Below, piece by piece: positions 11,593 through 23,190 of a stretch of 64,000 bases of DNA (positions are counted from its first letter, which is position 1; the number at the start of each line of letters is the position of its first letter). Both the position numbers and the translations under genes were made by a program. Source of the stretch: Limonium bicolor (taxonomy: Eukaryota > Streptophyta > Magnoliopsida > Caryophyllales > Plumbaginaceae); contig CM041776.1 in NCBI GenBank assembly GCA_023374045.1, positions 322,363,925 through 322,427,924 of the forward strand. The letters are read 5' to 3'. The notes below the pieces were generated by a model. It was not told where the DNA came from and did not search any database. It worked only from the letters and a program-made list of their open reading frames with translations.

Positions 11593-14509
11593 ATGTCGCT
11601 CCTCTGTGGTGTGCCCCTTCTCGAGTGTGTGTACTGCCTGGGCTGTGCTCGATGGGCATGGAAAAAATGTCTTCACAGCGGGGGGCATGATAGTGAGAAT
11701 TGGGGAGTTGCTACAGCTGAAGAATTTGAACCAGTCCCCAGGCTATGTCGATACATTCTTGCTGTTTATGAAGATGATCTTAGGGACCCGCAGTGGGAAC
11801 CACCTGGTGGCTATGGAATCAACATAGACTGCTTGCTGATGAGAAGGAATTATGAAGATACCAAGGGGAGAGCACCCCCGTACATACTGTATATTGATCA
11901 TGAACACAGTGATATAGTTCTTGCAGTCAGAGGCCTAAACATGGCAAAAGAGAGTGATTATGCAGTTTTATTAGACAACAAGTTGGGGCAGAAAAAGTGT
12001 GATGGTGGTTATGTTCACAATGGCTTGTTAAGGGCAGCCCAACAAGTTTTTGACACTGAATGTCAAATTTTGAAGGAGTTGGCGGAAAAGCATCCTACTT
12101 ATACTATGACTTTTACTGGGCACTCTCTGGGTTCTGGTGTGGCTTCATTGTTGACTATGTGGGCGGTTCAAAATAGAGATAGATTGGGAAATATTGAGAG
12201 GAAAAGAATAAGGTGCTATGCTATTGCACCTGCTAGATGCATGTCCTTGAATTTGGCAGTGAGATATGCTGATGTCATCAATTCTGTTGTTCTTCAGGTA
12301 ATTTTCTAGCTATAGTGTTCTCCTATAAGGTCTTTTAAATGGTAACCAAAAAGAAACAGATGCACCTAGTTTATAGGTTATGGCATGTAATTTTGTGAAC
12401 AACTGGGTTTCCATGTGTTTTTAGGACTTATTTCATTTGCAACTTTTTGGTGTGAGGCATTTGCTCACTGAAGCAGGGGATGTGAAACTGATTGAGAAAG
12501 TGCATTTAAAGTTACTGATCAGCAAACAATATTCTTAAGTTCTGCAGGTTAAGCGCTTCCATGCTTTCTGGAAGACATAATCAGAATCGTTCCTGCTTTA
12601 TCATAACCTTAGAATTCTGTCCATGTTGGAGCCATAATCAATTTGAATTCTGGTGACAGCAAGTTTTCTCTTCACGTATCTCGAAAATGTCTAACGAAAG
12701 TTGTGCTTCTAGAAGAAAGATTTTACCAGAACTGTGTTCATCAGTCATGAATTTTGTGGTTGGAAAACAAATCTTTAGTTACAGACGACTAACTTGTCGA
12801 CCTTTGGGACCTGTTAAAATGACCCGTAATTTCCAACTTCAGCTAATGGCTTCTGTTGTTCACACGTTGAAATAAAATGAAGGGTGGCTTTTTCATACTG
12901 GTAGTAATAAACTTTGAAGGAGGATGTCCAAGTGTTGGTTTATGTCTTATTGTCGTCAGTTGTCAATACATGTTCATTCTCTGAGTATGTCTAATCTGAA
13001 GATTTGTTTCTAACCATGATTCTTAAACACTACTAGGATGACTTCTTACCCAGGACAGCTACTCCTCTGGAAGACATCTTCAAATCTCTTTTCTGGTATA
13101 CTTACACTTGTTTGACTTAATGTTAAACATTGATTTACTTTTCAAATTTCTTGAGCTAGAGGATGCAATTGGTCTCTGTGGAGCAAGTCTACAGTTTGGC
13201 TATTTGTCGTTATTCAAATAATTTATATCATCATTGCAAAAGTGTCTATATCTTGATCCCATCAAGATAAATGCCCAGAAACAATCTAGTGTGGAACCAT
13301 GTAAGAAGCTTTGCTGATACAGTTCAATTAATTTCTGAGTGTTTTCATTTGTTTTTGACAGCTTGCCGTGCTTGCTCTGCTTAAGATGCATGACGGATAC
13401 ATTCATTCCCGAGGAAAAGATGCTTAAAGATCCTAGAAGGTTGTATGCACCTGGCCGTCTCTATCACATTGTGGAGAGGAAACCGTTCAGGTAGAGACAG
13501 GTTTCATGAGAAAACATGCTACAGTTCTTGAAAGTTCTATAAATCCTTAAATACTTGCTTAATGACGATGATTTTTTAAAATATTGATGTCTTAGGGAAT
13601 ATGATCATTTGCATTCCTAAAGAAGCTGGTTTGCAGTAATATCCATGCTGTTTTACCCTCTGACCTGTTTGAAAGATGCCTTCTGTGTTTGTGGTCTCTG
13701 ATGAGACGTCAAAAATATTATCTTGTGATGTTATTATTCTGACTACCTGAATCTGCCTGGCAGATGTGGAAGATACCCACCTGTTGTAAGGACAGCAGTG
13801 CCTGTTGATGGAAGATTTGAGCATGTCGTTCTTTCTTGTAACGCCACTTCTGATCATGCAATTATTTGGATAGAAAGGGAAGCTAAGAAAGCCCTAGAGG
13901 TGAGACTTGTCTTGGTCAAATGGTTTTTGGGTTGAGGTTGAACCTGTGAGAATTAGTATCTTATCTTCTTTGAGTTAGACGCTAGTTTCCCAATTCTGGC
14001 TTGGTGATTCAGTAACTCGGAACAGGACATTATACGTAAATTGATTCTGTTAAGCATCTGTAGGTTCTGATTCATGTTATGAGCCTAATTTTTGTGGGGA
14101 CTGGGGATGATCCTCCTCTTTCATTATCTTGATTCACAAATCTGACAAAACATCCTATGATAAGGTAATGCTGGAGAAAGATCAGGTGTTGCAAATTCCT
14201 GCTCAGCAGAAAATGGAGAGACAAGAGACTCTAGCCAAAGAACACAGTGAAGAATACAAGGCCGCCTTGCAAAGGGCTGTCACGCTTTCTGTACCTCACG
14301 CTTACTCTCCCTCTGAGTACGGAACTTTTGAACCCACTTACGAAGATGATGAAGAAGAAAGCGACAACCAATCTACCAGCTCGAGCATGGGAGAAAGATC
14401 CTACACAGAAGCATCAAAGAGAAACTGGAAAGAGAGTTGGGGTGGGTTGATGGAGCGCCTTCTTGACAAGGACGAGGCTGGAAAATCGCATCCATCTGAC
14501 ATTAAATGA
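11593..14509 (+). CDS. Class-3 lipase-like alpha/beta hydrolase (calmodulin-binding heat-shock-like family)
   Basis: This is an intact gene of five coding exons: 11593-12297, 13037-13095, 13362-13490, 13764-13899 and 14165-14509. All introns are GT-AG and all joints are in phase, giving about 457 residues. The N-terminus MSLLCGVPLLECVYCLGCAR is highly conserved in this plant family (At3g49050/At5g37710 type) and fixes the start. The nucleophile elbow is GHSLGSG near residue 180. A DDFLPR segment after the first intron and the later FEHVVLSCN...DHAI region are candidates for the remaining triad residues. The cysteine-rich LPCLLCLRC motif spans exons 2-3. The C-terminal tail is acidic and serine-rich (EDDEEESDNQS) and ends in SHPSDIK. 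The family is annotated as lipase class 3 or calmodulin-binding heat-shock-like, and its substrate is not established. No frame breaks are present. Confidence 0.93.
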
Positions 14510-14953
14510 TAGGAATGCTGGTAAATCTGTACACGATGAATAATTTCAGTTCAGCCTTGGCGGTTGGTATTGGTAAGTCTGTTGTAGTGCAATTTGTTTT
14601 AATTAGTTAGCTCGTGTTTTTGTAAATTTTGTTCATTGTTCGCGTCACAAACTCGTGTTCAAATCTTTGTATCATGGAGGTGCTAGCTAGAGACGATTAT
14701 TCTTTCGAGGGTTGGGGTAGCTTCTCTCAGATTGTGTGATGATGTGTCATTGTAAGATCTTTCATTTGAAAGTGTACCATTGTAAGATGTGGGAAGTAAA
14801 TCGTCTGTGGAGAATTATCCGAAATTTACAATGGGGGTGTGTGTGTGTAGCCCAGACGTTGATGAGTGTTTGGCTCGGTTTAATGGCGTGGGAATGTAGT
14901 TAAGATAAAATGAGAGGAATATGATTTTCTTTTGTTTCCTGTGCTTTTTCGTT
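14510..14953 (+). other. 3' UTR of the hydrolase gene and short intergenic DNA
   Basis: This is TTG-rich, non-coding sequence with a short GT microsatellite near 14836-14850. It ends at the MULE target site. Confidence 0.5.
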
Positions 14954-14963
14954 CCACTTTTGC

Positions 14964-15350
14964 GAAAAAAATTCTGAAATAACACAATTGGTTAAAAAAA
15001 ATACCCATATTAACATCTGTTTCAAACTAATTCCTCAAATAACGTTTTCGGGAGAAATCGTCTCTTCAAGAGACGATTTCATTAATTATGAAAGTAGAAA
15101 TCGTCTCTTCAAGAGACGATTTCAACGTTTATCCGCGCCACGTTGGCGCTGATTTGGCTGGAATCGGAAGAAGGTGAAATCGTCTGTTTAGGAAACGATT
15201 TCACGAAATCGTCTCTTAAACAGACGATTTCACCCTTTGTAATATACGCCGCGGCAAAACGCGAGAGTTACAAATTTCACTAATGAAATCGTCGTTTGCA
15301 AAGACGATTTCTCTATTAAAGAAGAAATCGTCTTTTGTAAAGACGATTTC
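14964..15350 (+). repeat. MULE left arm with six 27-nt hairpins
   Basis: Palindromic units of the form GAAATCGTCTCTT-C-reverse complement lie at 15054-15080, 15097-15123, 15176-15202, 15205-15231, 15285-15311 and 15324-15350. Two are perfect and the others vary in the middle while keeping an 8-10 bp stem. Confidence 0.92.
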
Positions 15351-16025
15351 ACGGGTTACTCAATACTTACCCGATTTTTCCCTTCCCTTCCTCATTCCAT
15401 CGTTCCCTCTCTGTTGAAGTTGGCTCCCGAGAGCAGAAGCGCACACCTGCGAGAAGTGCCGCCCCATTGCCGCCCACCTCCGTCCCTGGTCGCCGGAATC
15501 CGTCTCCCACGCCGCCAAGCTCCGGCGCCACCACCCTGCAACACCACTTGTTAGTTCAACAGTTATATCAAGTTGTAAGTTAATTTCTAACCCTAGAAAT
15601 TAGGGATTGTTAGAAAATTAGGAATTCTTAAATAAGTGTTAAATTAGTAACTTATTATATGTTGTTATGTGTTAAATTGTAGTGGTTATTGATTATTGAT
15701 GAAATTCTAGTGATAATTGATTTTTGATTTGTGACATTTTGGTGATTATGGATTGTTTTTGAAATTTGGAAATTTTACAATTTTGTGAAATTATTGAATG
15801 TTGGGAAATCGTGGATGTTTGTGGAATTATGTGAGATTGTGAATGTTGGTGAATGGTAGTGTTGAAGTGTTTAAATAATTATATGAAATTGATATTGTTT
15901 GAAGTGTTTAAACAACATTATAGTGTTTGTTTTTTATTTTCGGTTTTGTTTGTTTCCAATCAGCCAAATGGTGGAACGGTTGATTAAATTTGTGAATTAT
16001 GAATGATGTTTGCAATTAGGTGGAT

Positions 16026-16986
16026 ATGTCCGACGTTATCCAGTTCTTATGTCATATTAGTGGCAAAATTGTTTATGGGCCAAACGGAGCTGATTACGAG
16101 GGTGGGAAGAAGAAGCTCCTCATGGTTAGTGGCGACACCAATTATGAGCAGCTTATTGCTGAGATTGGTAGTCGTTTCGGTATCGACTTGTGCACCCATG
16201 GCAGAGTTGCAGAGTGCTAGTGCCACTGCCCCTGATTTCTTTGACACTATACCGAAGGAGTAGTGGACATTCGCACATGATGGTGGGCACCGATTCGGCA
16301 TGATGACTACGAATTTGAGTGAGAGTTACAATGCAGTTTTGCTCGGTGCTAGAAACTTGCCTATTGCTGCTTTGGTAGAGAAGACGTTTTATAATTGTGT
16401 GAAGTACTTCGACACACGAAGGGGTCAAGCATCGGCAGCTGTGGCTAGAGGAGAGGTATATGTTGGTTGGGCGATGGAGAAAATGCAGAGATGGAGACAG
16501 TCGGCCAACGCTCACCATATTACCAGATTTGACGGGCCTAGAAAGTTATTCGAAATCACCACTGCCACCAGATCCACACCTTATGGGTTCAAGGGTGGCA
16601 ATCGACACACTGTTAAGCTAAGAGAGGGGCATTGTACTTGCCAGAAATGGCAGACTTACAGGATTCCATGCTCACACGCTTGCGCAGCAGCTGCTTTCAT
16701 ACACATTGACAGTACATCTCTTATGGGGTCGTGGTACAGTTGGCAGAAGCAGCTCGATGTGTACGGTCGACTCTTTGTCCCATTCGGGGATCAGCACTCG
16801 TGGCCTCCATCAGACTTTCCCATCATTCTTCCTGACCCATCTCGTGTGCGAGGAAAGGGAAGACCAAGATCAACCCGTATTCGTAATGAGATGGATTTGA
16901 AGGAGCCTAAGAAAAAGACTAGATGCAGTAGGTGTGCGCAAGAGGGTCATAACAAGAGGAGATGTCCTAGTAGTAGTTCTACTTAG
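16026..16986 (+). pseudogene. mudrA-type MULE transposase with the catalytic core deleted
   Basis: The N-terminal piece (about 16026-16200) resembles the PB1-like N-domain of MuDR transposases (IVYGPNGADYEGGKKKLLMV). It joins in another frame near 16195-16205 to the C-terminal part, which starts QSASATAPDFFDTIPKE. That part has an in-frame TAG at 16261-16263 where relatives have Gln, followed by WTFAHDGGHRFGMMTTNLSE. The SWIM zinc finger is CTCQKWQTYRIPCSHACA, and a C-terminal CCHC knuckle (CSRCAQEGHNKRRC) precedes the stop at 16986. The whole DDE catalytic domain that should sit between the two pieces is absent. The element cannot encode active transposase, although the downstream zinc-finger ORF (16300-16986) is open. 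Confidence 0.88.
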
Positions 16987-17145
16987 TGTTTGTTGTTGTA
17001 CTATTCGATTACGTTTGTACTTGAATTTGTGTTATTCGTAGAATATTAATGCAATGTTTCTTATGTTTTAAAAAAGTGCATATTCTTTTCTAAGATACAA
17101 GCGTTTGATATGGTTGAATCTCTGTTATTTAATATTCAGTTACAC

Positions 17146-17838
17146 ATGGATCCCGGTCCACCCCGTGGTTCCATACTTCGACATCAGCTTCATCATAGGT
17201 CTAGATCTGTGTGGGATGGGAACGAGTATCAGGTGCTACACTGTCGCCGCTTCGAGGCTAGTGTACGACGTGGCGGGCATGTACGTTACGATGAGAGGAT
17301 GCGCCCCTATTTGGAGGCTTCTGGATTCATCGGGATGGCTAGTCTAGAGTTCATCTCCTTGGACTGGCATCTGATCACTGCACTGGTAGAGAGACGAGTA
17401 CAACAACACGTACTACGTCCTTCCACGGCCACAGCATGTCCCAGTAGCTGCCCCAGACGAGGAAGATGCTGATGCCGCTGCGGATCAGGGTAGGAGACAA
17501 GGGCGTGGTCGTCGTCCTCGTGGTCGAGGTAGAGGAAGAGGACGTGCACGTGGTGAAGCTCCTAAGACAGTAGATCATCAGGAGGCGTTCGACATCGCCG
17601 GTAGTCAGACACTATCTCAGATCGTGGATCCTACGCAGCAGGTCGACACTACTGGATTTGCATATTTTGGGAGCAGCTCAGGCTTTCCCGGGGCGTCATC
17701 CTCCGGTGCTGGGACGAGCATGGACATCACGACGCCGGCTGCAAACCTTGCATTAGCTTCTACATCTACTCCTGGAGCACCACTTAGGGATAGAGATTCC
17801 CGAGATTGTCATGATGTAGGGGATCTGTGGTCGTGACC
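17146..17838 (+). pseudogene. Plant mobile domain (PMD/MAIL1-like) gene fragment carried by the MULE
   Basis: The ATG at 17146 begins MDPGPPRGSILRHQLHHRS, the hallmark start of transposon-type proteins annotated as 'serine/threonine-protein phosphatase 7 long form homolog' (plant mobile domain). The first ~80 residues (to LDWHLITALVER) follow the family. The central PMD body is then missing, and the frame changes near 17391. The remaining C-terminal region (to 17836) is Arg/Gly-rich (RGRGRGRGRARG) and Ser/Gly/Pro-rich. PMDs are known passengers of Mutator and Gypsy elements and are related to host MAIN/MAIL1. This is a second internal deletion in the same element. Confidence 0.82.
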
Positions 17839-18205
17839 TTGATCCTACTCTTGCATCAGCAGTTGAGGATCCTACACCTAGAGTGACTAGGACGTATGTA
17901 CGACGTAGTAGACGTATATGATGTAGGTTGTTACATTTTGTAAACAACTTGATTTTGAGATTGTATTACTTTCTATCTTATAAACTATTACATTTGGTTC
18001 GCATTTTGATTTCTTATGTTTCTGTGACGTTACAAATGATATGAATTTGTTCTGAGCACAGTGAATGTGGGAGAGATGTTAATATGTACAGGTTGTTTGT
18101 TATTAATTTGTGGTGTTACAGCCCTTGGAAGATGTTGCAAGTGGATGTGTTGTTGAATTGTGGTGTTCCAACACTTAAAAAATTGCCTAAGTGCTGTGAA
18201 CAGGT

Positions 18206-18577
18206 GAAATCGTCTCTTCAAGAGACGATTTCATACTTATTTCAGTAGAAATCGTCTCTTGAAGAGACGATTTCATGTGTGATAGGCCGCGGCTTAAATG
18301 ACAAGGGAGAAGTCGTCTTTACAAAAGACGATTTCTGGAAATCGTCGGTTCAAGAGACGATTTCGCTTTCTTCCGATTCCATGCCAAATCAGCGCCAACG
18401 TGGCGCGGGAAAACGTTGAAATCGTCTCTTCAAGAGACGATTTCAACTTTGATAATTAATGAAATCGTCTCTTCAAGAGACGACTTCACCCGGAAACGTT
18501 ATTCCAGTAATTAGTTTGAGGGAGATGTTAATATGGGTACACTTATACTGCCATTACGTTATTTCAGAATTTTTTTC
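18206..18577 (-). repeat. MULE right arm with six 27-nt hairpins
   Basis: Mirror-image hairpins lie at 18206-18232, 18248-18274, 18309-18335, 18338-18364, 18418-18444 and 18461-18487. The outer ~270 bp of the arm is the reverse complement of the left end. Confidence 0.92.
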
Positions 18578-18586
18578 CCACTTTGC

Positions 18587-19164
18587 TTAGTTCACCGAAA
18601 TAGACTTCGGAATTATGCTTAAAGTCAATTAAAAAGAAGAAGAAAACAGAATTATGCGTTTAAGTATTGAAGTTTTAGGCGGTATTCTTTTGCGAGTTCA
18701 TGGGAACTAGTTAATATGTCATCTTTTTAAACTTGTCTCTCTTACTTTTTGTAACTTAACTTACCAAAATTAAAAATTGTTTGCAGCCAGGACAAGTTAA
18801 AGGGCGGGACGAAATGACATATTAATGAGGTTGACTTATCAAAATTAACTGTAATTTTTAACACTTGGTTTTTTTATTTCGCAATGTTAGTGTCTATACC
18901 CTAACTCTTCTCTGTTGGCTGGCTCCACCAACTGTTTTCGAAGCATACATAGTTCATAAATTTCATGCATTTTTTGTATCTTTTTTACTTTTTTATTTTG
19001 GATTTTTAATGCATTCATTGTACATTTTTATATAGTATTTGTTACATTTCTTTTTATTGAAATATTAACAAGAGAGAAAAATACACTCCCTTTTTAAAAA
19101 ATAAGTGTTATTTTAGGATTAGTTGATGTTTTAGATCCCTTGTCAATAGTTTACCATTTAGACC
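18587..19164. other. AT-rich intergenic DNA
   Basis: Nothing recognisable lies between the MULE target duplication and the poly(A) end of the minus-strand LINE. Confidence 0.5.
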
Positions 19165-21783
19165 TTTTTTTTTTTTTGGTCGAAAAAACGGAGGATTAGC
19201 CTCTTCTTATATTAGAACAACAATGTTTGAGCTCAAGCATGAGCTGAACCGCAATACATGAAGGAGGGGAAGCCAAGAAATGAAAACCCCTAACTCTTGA
19301 CAATCCTAGTCTGGCCAAAGAATCAGCCACTAAATTACAATCTCTTGGAACAAAGGTTACATGAATATCCCAATCTGGATTCAGAATGTTTCTGCATTCC
19401 TTCAGAATATGGCGAAGAGGACAAGTATCTGGGCACTTCTGAAAGAAGTCTACAAGGATGGAAGAATCCGAGCATATCACCACATGTCTCATCTCCTTGT
19501 AGGCAATCAGTTTGATGGCATACAGCAAGGCCATTGCTTCAGCATGAATCACATTAAGCTTCCCAAAGGCTGCTGTAAATCCGAACATCCAGTTTCCTTT
19601 ATAGTCTCGACACAGACCTCCTGCTGCAGCATTATCTGCAAGAGGATTAAACGAGCCATCAATATTTATCATGTAATAGCCTTCTGGGGGAGGATTCCAC
19701 CAAACCTGTTTATTATCATTCAACCCCTTGTCGTGTGACTCAAAGTCTGGGGATATCAGATTCATATTCTTCCAGGCCCTGACCTGTTGCATACAGGAAA
19801 GAACAATCTGCCTAAATGGAATAAACATACGGTGCTCGTCAGTAAAGAGTTTTCTATTCCTCCAGATCCAAAGCTGGTAGCATACAACAGAGAAAATCAC
19901 ACTAGGTCTGCCACAGATGAGTAATCTCCCATGATTAGACAAGTTAGCCAGCAACCAATCTTTTAAATCACAGTTATAGAAGCTACTGGACAATCGGTAA
20001 GGAATAATCCTATCCCAAACCCTCCTGGCAATTGGGCAATCACGCAGAATATGAAGAATTGATTCCACACCACAACAGTAATGACATGCATTATCCTGAG
20101 CAAGACCCATTAGAGTGCGACGCAAGTTAGTCATCAATTTGTTATGACAAACTTTCCACAAGAATATTTTAATGCGTTCCTGAATAGCTAATCGCCAAAT
20201 AAGATCAAAAATATTCTTACCAGAGCTTACCATTCCTGCCGTACTCACATTATCAGGAGAAAGAAATCCAGAGAGAAATTTATAAGCAGAAGAAACACTA
20301 TATTTACCACTGGGCTCAAACTTCCAATGGATAAAATCATCATCTGCATCCTGAAAAACTGTAACATTACTGAGCAAATTAAGAATATCAGGAGGCAAAT
20401 ATTCAGAAAACCTGTTCCAATCCCAACCTGATTCATGCGACCAGAGATCAACGCACTAAGTTCCAGACTTTCTAAAGGAACCTCCTTTACAGAAAGATCG
20501 ATCAAAGCTCTATTATTTAACCAACAGTCCCTCCAGAAATTAACTTTCTTACCGTTACCCAAAGACCACCCAAAACCATCTTGGACCTGCTTCGCGCATT
20601 TCTGAATGTTTCTCCAATTGATAGACCCCCGCTCAATACTAGGGTTAGGATATTTCCGAAGTAACATATCTTTACAGAAGCTACTATAATTGTGGCCAAA
20701 TTCCATACAAGCTTACCAAAACAGGCAACATTCATGGTTTTGGCTTTTCTAATCCCAAGGCCCCCATCAGATTTTGACTTACAAATAGTCTCCCAACCAA
20801 TATCGTGCAATTTCCTGGTTTCCAAATCATGGCCCCAAATAAAATTCCTGCTTAATCTATCTATTTTATCGCAAACTCTAGCCGGTAACATCTGCGATTG
20901 CATAGTATACACAGGAATAGAAGAAATACAACTCTTAACTAAGGTAACTCTCCCTGCCATAGAGAGAGTTTTAGCTTTCCAACCCGCCAATTTTCCCCTA
21001 ATTTTTAGAGAATGAGATCATGATTTTGACTTTCAGATTTACCCTGTTTTAGATACACCCCCAAATATTTCCCAAAATTAGAAGTAATGGGAATACCAGA
21101 TTCCAGGTTAATAATCCTAGCTCTTTTAGGACTAGTATTTTTTGACAGTAAAATCGAGGATTTCTCAAGGCTCACAGCTTGCCCAGACGCTTTACAGAAA
21201 TCAGAAACACAGTCACACATTATCCTAACCTGATTAGGAGTAGCACTACCAAAGAGGACTATGTCATCGGCAAAGAAACAATGCGAGATTGAGATACCTC
21301 TCTTACCTAGGGATATCGGTTTCCATTCCTTGCTCTTAACCCTATTTTGTATGCTTTGAGCCAAGCGCTCCAGACATAGAACAAAGATGAACGGGGAGAG
21401 GGGGTCCCCTTGCCTAATCCCTCTTTCTGCCTCAAAAGATTCGGTGAGGGAACCATCCCAAGAAATCTGAAAGGAAACCGTCGTTAAACAACTCATGATA
21501 AGATTTCTAAGGCCGTCAGGAAGCCCAACAAAGGAGAGGGTTTCATTAATGAACTCCCAAGAAAGCCTATCATAAGCTTTAGCCAAATCTAACTTCATGG
21601 CCAAACAACCCTCTTTACTCTTAGTATGCTGCATAAAATGGATAACCTCCTGAACAAGGACAATATTCTCAGCAATACATCTACCTGGGACAAAGCTACT
21701 CTGGCAATCAGAAATCCAGCTAGACATATAAGGTTTGAGTCTGTTGGAAATAATTTTAGCAATAATCTTATACTGCACTTTGT
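19165..21783 (-). mobile_element. 5'-truncated L1-clade LINE with RNase H
   Basis: The 3' end on the minus strand is a poly(A) (T run at 19165-19177), preceded by the CGTTTTTTCGACC motif common at plant LINE 3' ends. The element extends up to about 21783, where homology stops inside the reverse transcriptase domain (just before VQYKIIAKIISNRLKP). 5' truncation is typical of target-primed LINE insertion. I found no convincing target duplication. Confidence 0.88.
19196..21778 (-). pseudogene. LINE ORF2 remnant: RT, zf-RVT, RNase H
   Basis: Read from 21778 downward, the RT domain shows KLDLAKAYDRLSWEF, RGIRQGDPLSPFIFVLCLE and the FADD catalytic box (HCFFADDIVLFG). The connection domain follows (WKAKTLSMAGRVTLVKSC; WGHDLETRKLH...DGGLGIRKAK). 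Next is the zf-RVT finger (IWRLAIQERIKIFLWKVCHN...CHYCCGVESILHILRDCP). The C-terminal RNase H (about 19750-19260) has the acidic residues of NIDGS, HAEAMALLYAI, CSDSS and CNLVADSLARLG. Frameshifts near 20990, 20700 and 20400 break the ORF. Confidence 0.88.
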
Positions 21784-22239
21784 TGTTTTCACTTTCCTTG
21801 TATAAAAAAAATATATTCGTAATTTTTAAATCTTTTGAAAAACATGTAAGCTATGATTTGATACTTAATGGTGGCCATGAATCGGGTCGGTTTGGTTTAA
21901 GTTCCGCTTCCATTTCGGGACAGTTCCGGTTTTGAAGTGGATTCGGATTCGGTTCTAGTTTCGATTCTAGATTGGTTCCAAATTTGATTTTTTTTTAATT
22001 TTCATAAGGGGATGTGGGAGATAACAGTCGTTTTGACCGGTAGAGGTTGGAATGGTGGTCGGTGGAGCGTGCGTGAAGTTTGGATGTGAGCGCGTGCCTG
22101 ATTGTGGAGCCGGAGTGATCGACAGAGAATTCGAGTGATTTTCTCATGCTGCTACAAGTCGCGTTGTTTGCAAGAGGAGGCGCCATCGGGAGTTGTCACT
22201 GAGCCGTCGACCTCGCGTTCCAAGGAAGAAAAGTTTGAA

Positions 22240-23051
22240 ATGGACAAAGGTATTAATGATGAGAGTAATGTGTGCGCAGGGAACCCGTAATACGGGATGC
22301 TAAATGGTTTCTGGAACGGTGCAATGTACCCCTACTCGAGTTGGGTATACCCGTCAGTTGGATACTGGCCAATGTATCCGGTACAGGGCTTTGACCAATA
22401 CGGGTGGCGGGGTCAAATGCAGGGTTGGGGTTCTTGGCTGTATGATTCTGGTATGGGTTGGGTCAGTTTGGGAGTGGCAACCAACTCATCATCCCCATGT
22501 TCCAAATGCGCCCAATGGTGTCAACGGAGGCCCTGGTCAAGGGGCGGTGGGAATTGGCGAACAGGCACCTATTTCCATTCGCAAGCCGCATACTGGTAAG
22601 GGATCTGGTTTTGACCTAGTTGTGGAAGATATTATTCATAATGAGAGGGGAAGAGGTAGTAGATGCGAAGTGGTTCGATAAGCTTGATAGTGTTTAAGAT
22701 ATCGGGGCTGGTCTGGACCCGAGTGGTAAGACTGTTGATGGTCCTTGTAGTAGACCGGGATCAGAGCCCGAGCCTGTTTTTTCCTAGGCCCTGATGATGG
22801 AGGATGATCTGGACGATGCTGGCCTTATAAGCCTCTTCGAGGACCCGGAATTTCCCCCCGGATTCGAACTAGTGGGAGGATCCGTTCGGCCGAAGGACTA
22901 TCCCGATGAGGCATTTGTTAAAAAGGAAGCGAGACAGATGCTTATTCTGGCGAAGGAGCTCGGGTGCTCCGTCCTTGATGAGGAGCGTACTCTTGATAAC
23001 CTTGAAGAGATCATTCGTGATCAGCGAGCAAGTTACCGCCGGAGATGCTAG
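22240..23051 (+). pseudogene. Possible LINE ORF1 fragments
   Basis: The first part encodes an aromatic Gly/Trp/Tyr/Pro-rich stretch (WVYPSVGYWPMYPVQGFDQY) in shifting frames. The last part (about 22794-23051) encodes an acidic region with EFPPGFE followed by ARQMLILAKELG and LEEIIRDQR, a pattern I associate with ends of plant LINE ORF1 proteins. No zinc knuckle is seen. A host gene fragment cannot be excluded. Confidence 0.4.
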
Positions 23052-23190
23052 ACTGCAAGCGAAGGGTCTAAAGAGGACTCCGACGGTGCTCAAGGAACTC
23101 CTCTAAGGATAGGTTAAGAAGGTGACCAGGGACAAAACCCTTAGGTTTTAGTAAGTTTTCCCGTGTTAGCAAGGTAGCCATGAGAGGCGG

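Larger units (their letters stand above)
14964..18577 (+). mobile_element. MULE (Mutator-like) deletion derivative carrying mudrA and PMD remnants
   Basis: The element is 3.61 kb, starts GAAAAAAATTCTGAAATAAC and ends with the exact reverse complement. Long terminal inverted repeats pair over about 270 bp (14964-15231 with 18309-18577), including the conserved words ACCCATATTAACATCT, CGCGCCACGTTGGCGCTGATT and GGAATCGGAAGAA. The flanks are CCACTTTTGC (14954-14963) and CCACTTTGC (18578-18586), a 9-bp target duplication with one extra T. A 9-bp duplication is the Mutator signature. Inside lie a gutted mudrA transposase and a plant-mobile-domain gene, both in plus orientation, so this copy should be non-autonomous. 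Confidence 0.92.
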
